Assembly (NCBI GenBank): GCA_044464765.1
Contig: JBIQKZ010000037.1
Coordinates: forward strand, 1-5,318
Origin: JBIQKZ01 sp044464765
GTDB lineage: Bacteria; Pseudomonadota; Gammaproteobacteria; Burkholderiales; Burkholderiaceae_B
DNA: 5,318 nt
Direction: 5' to 3'
The notes under the pieces were generated by a model, which did no database searches, had not been told where the DNA came from, and saw nothing but the letters and a program-made list of their open reading frames with translations. The position numbers and the translations under genes were made by a program. Below are positions 4,546 through 5,318 of the stretch, one piece after another. Position 1 is the first letter of the stretch; each line of letters opens with the position of its first letter.

Positions 4546-5318
4546 ATGGCAAGTTCGATGATCAACGCTCTGAGCGGCGCGCGCAGCCTTCTGTTCGTGC
4601 CGGGAAATAGGGCCGAACGTTTTGAGAAAGCACTGGCTAGCGGTGCAGACGCCATCGTGCTGGATCTAGAAGACGCGGTGCCGCTCGACGAGAAAGCCGG
4701 GGCCCGTGAGGCTATTGCGCGGTTGTCGAGGCAAATTGCGCAAGCGCCGGTGCCGGTGCTGATTCGCATTAATGAGATGGAGAGCGAAGCGGGTAGGGAA
4801 GACCTGCACTGGTTGTCATCGCAGCATGCCTCGCATGGCGTCATGGTGCCAAAGGCATACGCTCCCACCTTGCTTAAAGCATTGCATACGCAGCATCCGC
4901 AGTTTCCTGTCATTGCATTGGTGGAAACGGCGCAAGGCTTGGCCAACGTCAATGAAATCGCGGCCGTACCGGGCGTGCTGCGGCTGGCCGTAGGCCACAT
5001 AGACTTCATGGCTGACCTGGGCTTGCAGTGCTCCGAAGATGAACCAGAGCTTGCTCCCCTTCGATTTGGCGTTGCGTTGGCCTCGCGGCTGAATGGGCTG
5101 GCCTCTCCGATAGACGGAGTGACGATTTCTTTCCGCGACGACGCGATGTTGGCGCGCGATGCACGGCGTATGTTGCGCTATGGGTTTGGTGGCAAGCTAT
5201 GTATCCATCCGCGGCAAATCGCCGTGTTTCATCAGGCGATGCAACCTACAGATGAAGAAGTGTCGGCTCTTCATCATAAACGGGGGACAGCGACATTCAT
5301 TAGACTTGTTTTTGCGAA
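4546..5318 (+). CDS. CitE-like (HpcH/HpaI aldolase superfamily) acyl-CoA lyase, 3' end missing or disrupted
   Basis: The frame is open for 257 codons to the window edge. Residues 13-46 (RSLLFVPGNRAERFEKAL, then DAIVLDLEDAVP) are the classic start of citrate lyase beta / malyl-CoA lyase-type TIM barrels. RIN (R74), MVPKA, ALVETAQGL (metal ligand E127), VGHIDFMADLGL (metal ligand D153) and GGKLCIHPRQI complete the active site. These Mg2+ enzymes cleave 3-hydroxyacyl-CoAs such as malyl-, citramalyl- or citryl-CoA. Up to about V239 (PTDEEV) the sequence is normal. The expected helix and C-terminal lid of about 25-40 residues are replaced by SALHHKRGTATF..., encoded by DNA that resembles a mobile-element end from about 5281. 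The gene may therefore be interrupted. It lies 19 bases after the CoA-transferase and is probably cotranscribed with it. Confidence 0.9.
   Translation, partial: MASSMINALSGARSLLFVPGNRAERFEKALASGADAIVLDLEDAVPLDEKAGAREAIARLSRQIAQAPVPVLIRINEMESEAGREDLHWLSSQHASHGVMVPKAYAPTLLKALHTQHPQFPVIALVETAQGLANVNEIAAVPGVLRLAVGHIDFMADLGLQCSEDEPELAPLRFGVALASRLNGLASPIDGVTISFRDDAMLARDARRMLRYGFGGKLCIHPRQIAVFHQAMQPTDEEVSALHHKRGTATFIRLVFA
5281..5318. mobile_element. Possible end of an insertion element interrupting the CitE-like gene
   Basis: The sequence changes from lyase-coding to a CGGGGGACAG-type motif followed by an AT-richer stretch. Guanine-rich GGGGACAG boundaries are familiar at the ends of some transposon-like elements, including those near REP-associated transposases, but this is recalled resemblance and not a match. 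Only 38 bases are visible, with no transposase and no second end. The true junction could be anywhere from about 5262 to 5281. Confidence 0.35.

Overview
The window looks like a chromosomal segment of a proteobacterium with moderately high G+C, most likely a betaproteobacterium of the Burkholderiales/Alcaligenaceae type. That placement rests on gene content: a LysR regulator facing a family III CoA-transferase and a CitE-like lyase is a common arrangement there. It is an inference, since no database search was possible.

Layout from left to right: (1) the N-terminal part of a LysR-type regulator on the minus strand (1-399), cut by the window edge and probably frameshifted near its recognisable end; (2) a complete tRNA-Leu(UAA) on the minus strand (414-499), whose CCA end lies only 14 bases from the LysR start codon; (3) about 320 bases of visibly more AT-rich non-coding DNA carrying a plausible promoter; (4) a large lipoprotein sulfatase on the plus strand (819-3164) with a CTPTR formylglycine motif, two unusual cysteine-rich inserts and a C-terminal dockerin-like pair of calcium-binding loops; (5) a degenerate copy of the 3' half of the tRNA-Leu gene (3167-3214), in the same orientation as the real tRNA; (6) a regulatory-looking leader with dyads (3225-3326); (7) a CaiB/BaiF family III CoA-transferase (3333-4526); and (8), 19 bases downstream, a CitE/HpcH-HpaI-type lyase (4546 to the window end) whose reading frame stops looking like its family near 5262 and runs into sequence resembling a mobile-element end.

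The transferase and lyase form a tight two-gene operon. By analogy with known pairs (succinyl-CoA:dicarboxylate CoA-transferase plus malyl- or citramalyl-CoA lyase) they could activate a hydroxy-dicarboxylic acid to its CoA thioester and cleave it. The LysR protein would be the natural divergent regulator.

The main structural observation is that the tRNA-Leu plus sulfatase segment lies between a 48-base imperfect direct repeat (42/48 identical, offset 2755 bases). Collapsing the repeats removes 2755 bp and would leave the LysR and CoA-transferase start codons divergent and about 178 bp apart, a normal regulator/operon spacing. This suggests that a small tRNA-plus-sulfatase cassette separates a regulator from its target operon. 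No integrase is in the window, and the tRNA polarity is opposite to that of a textbook tRNA-targeted island.
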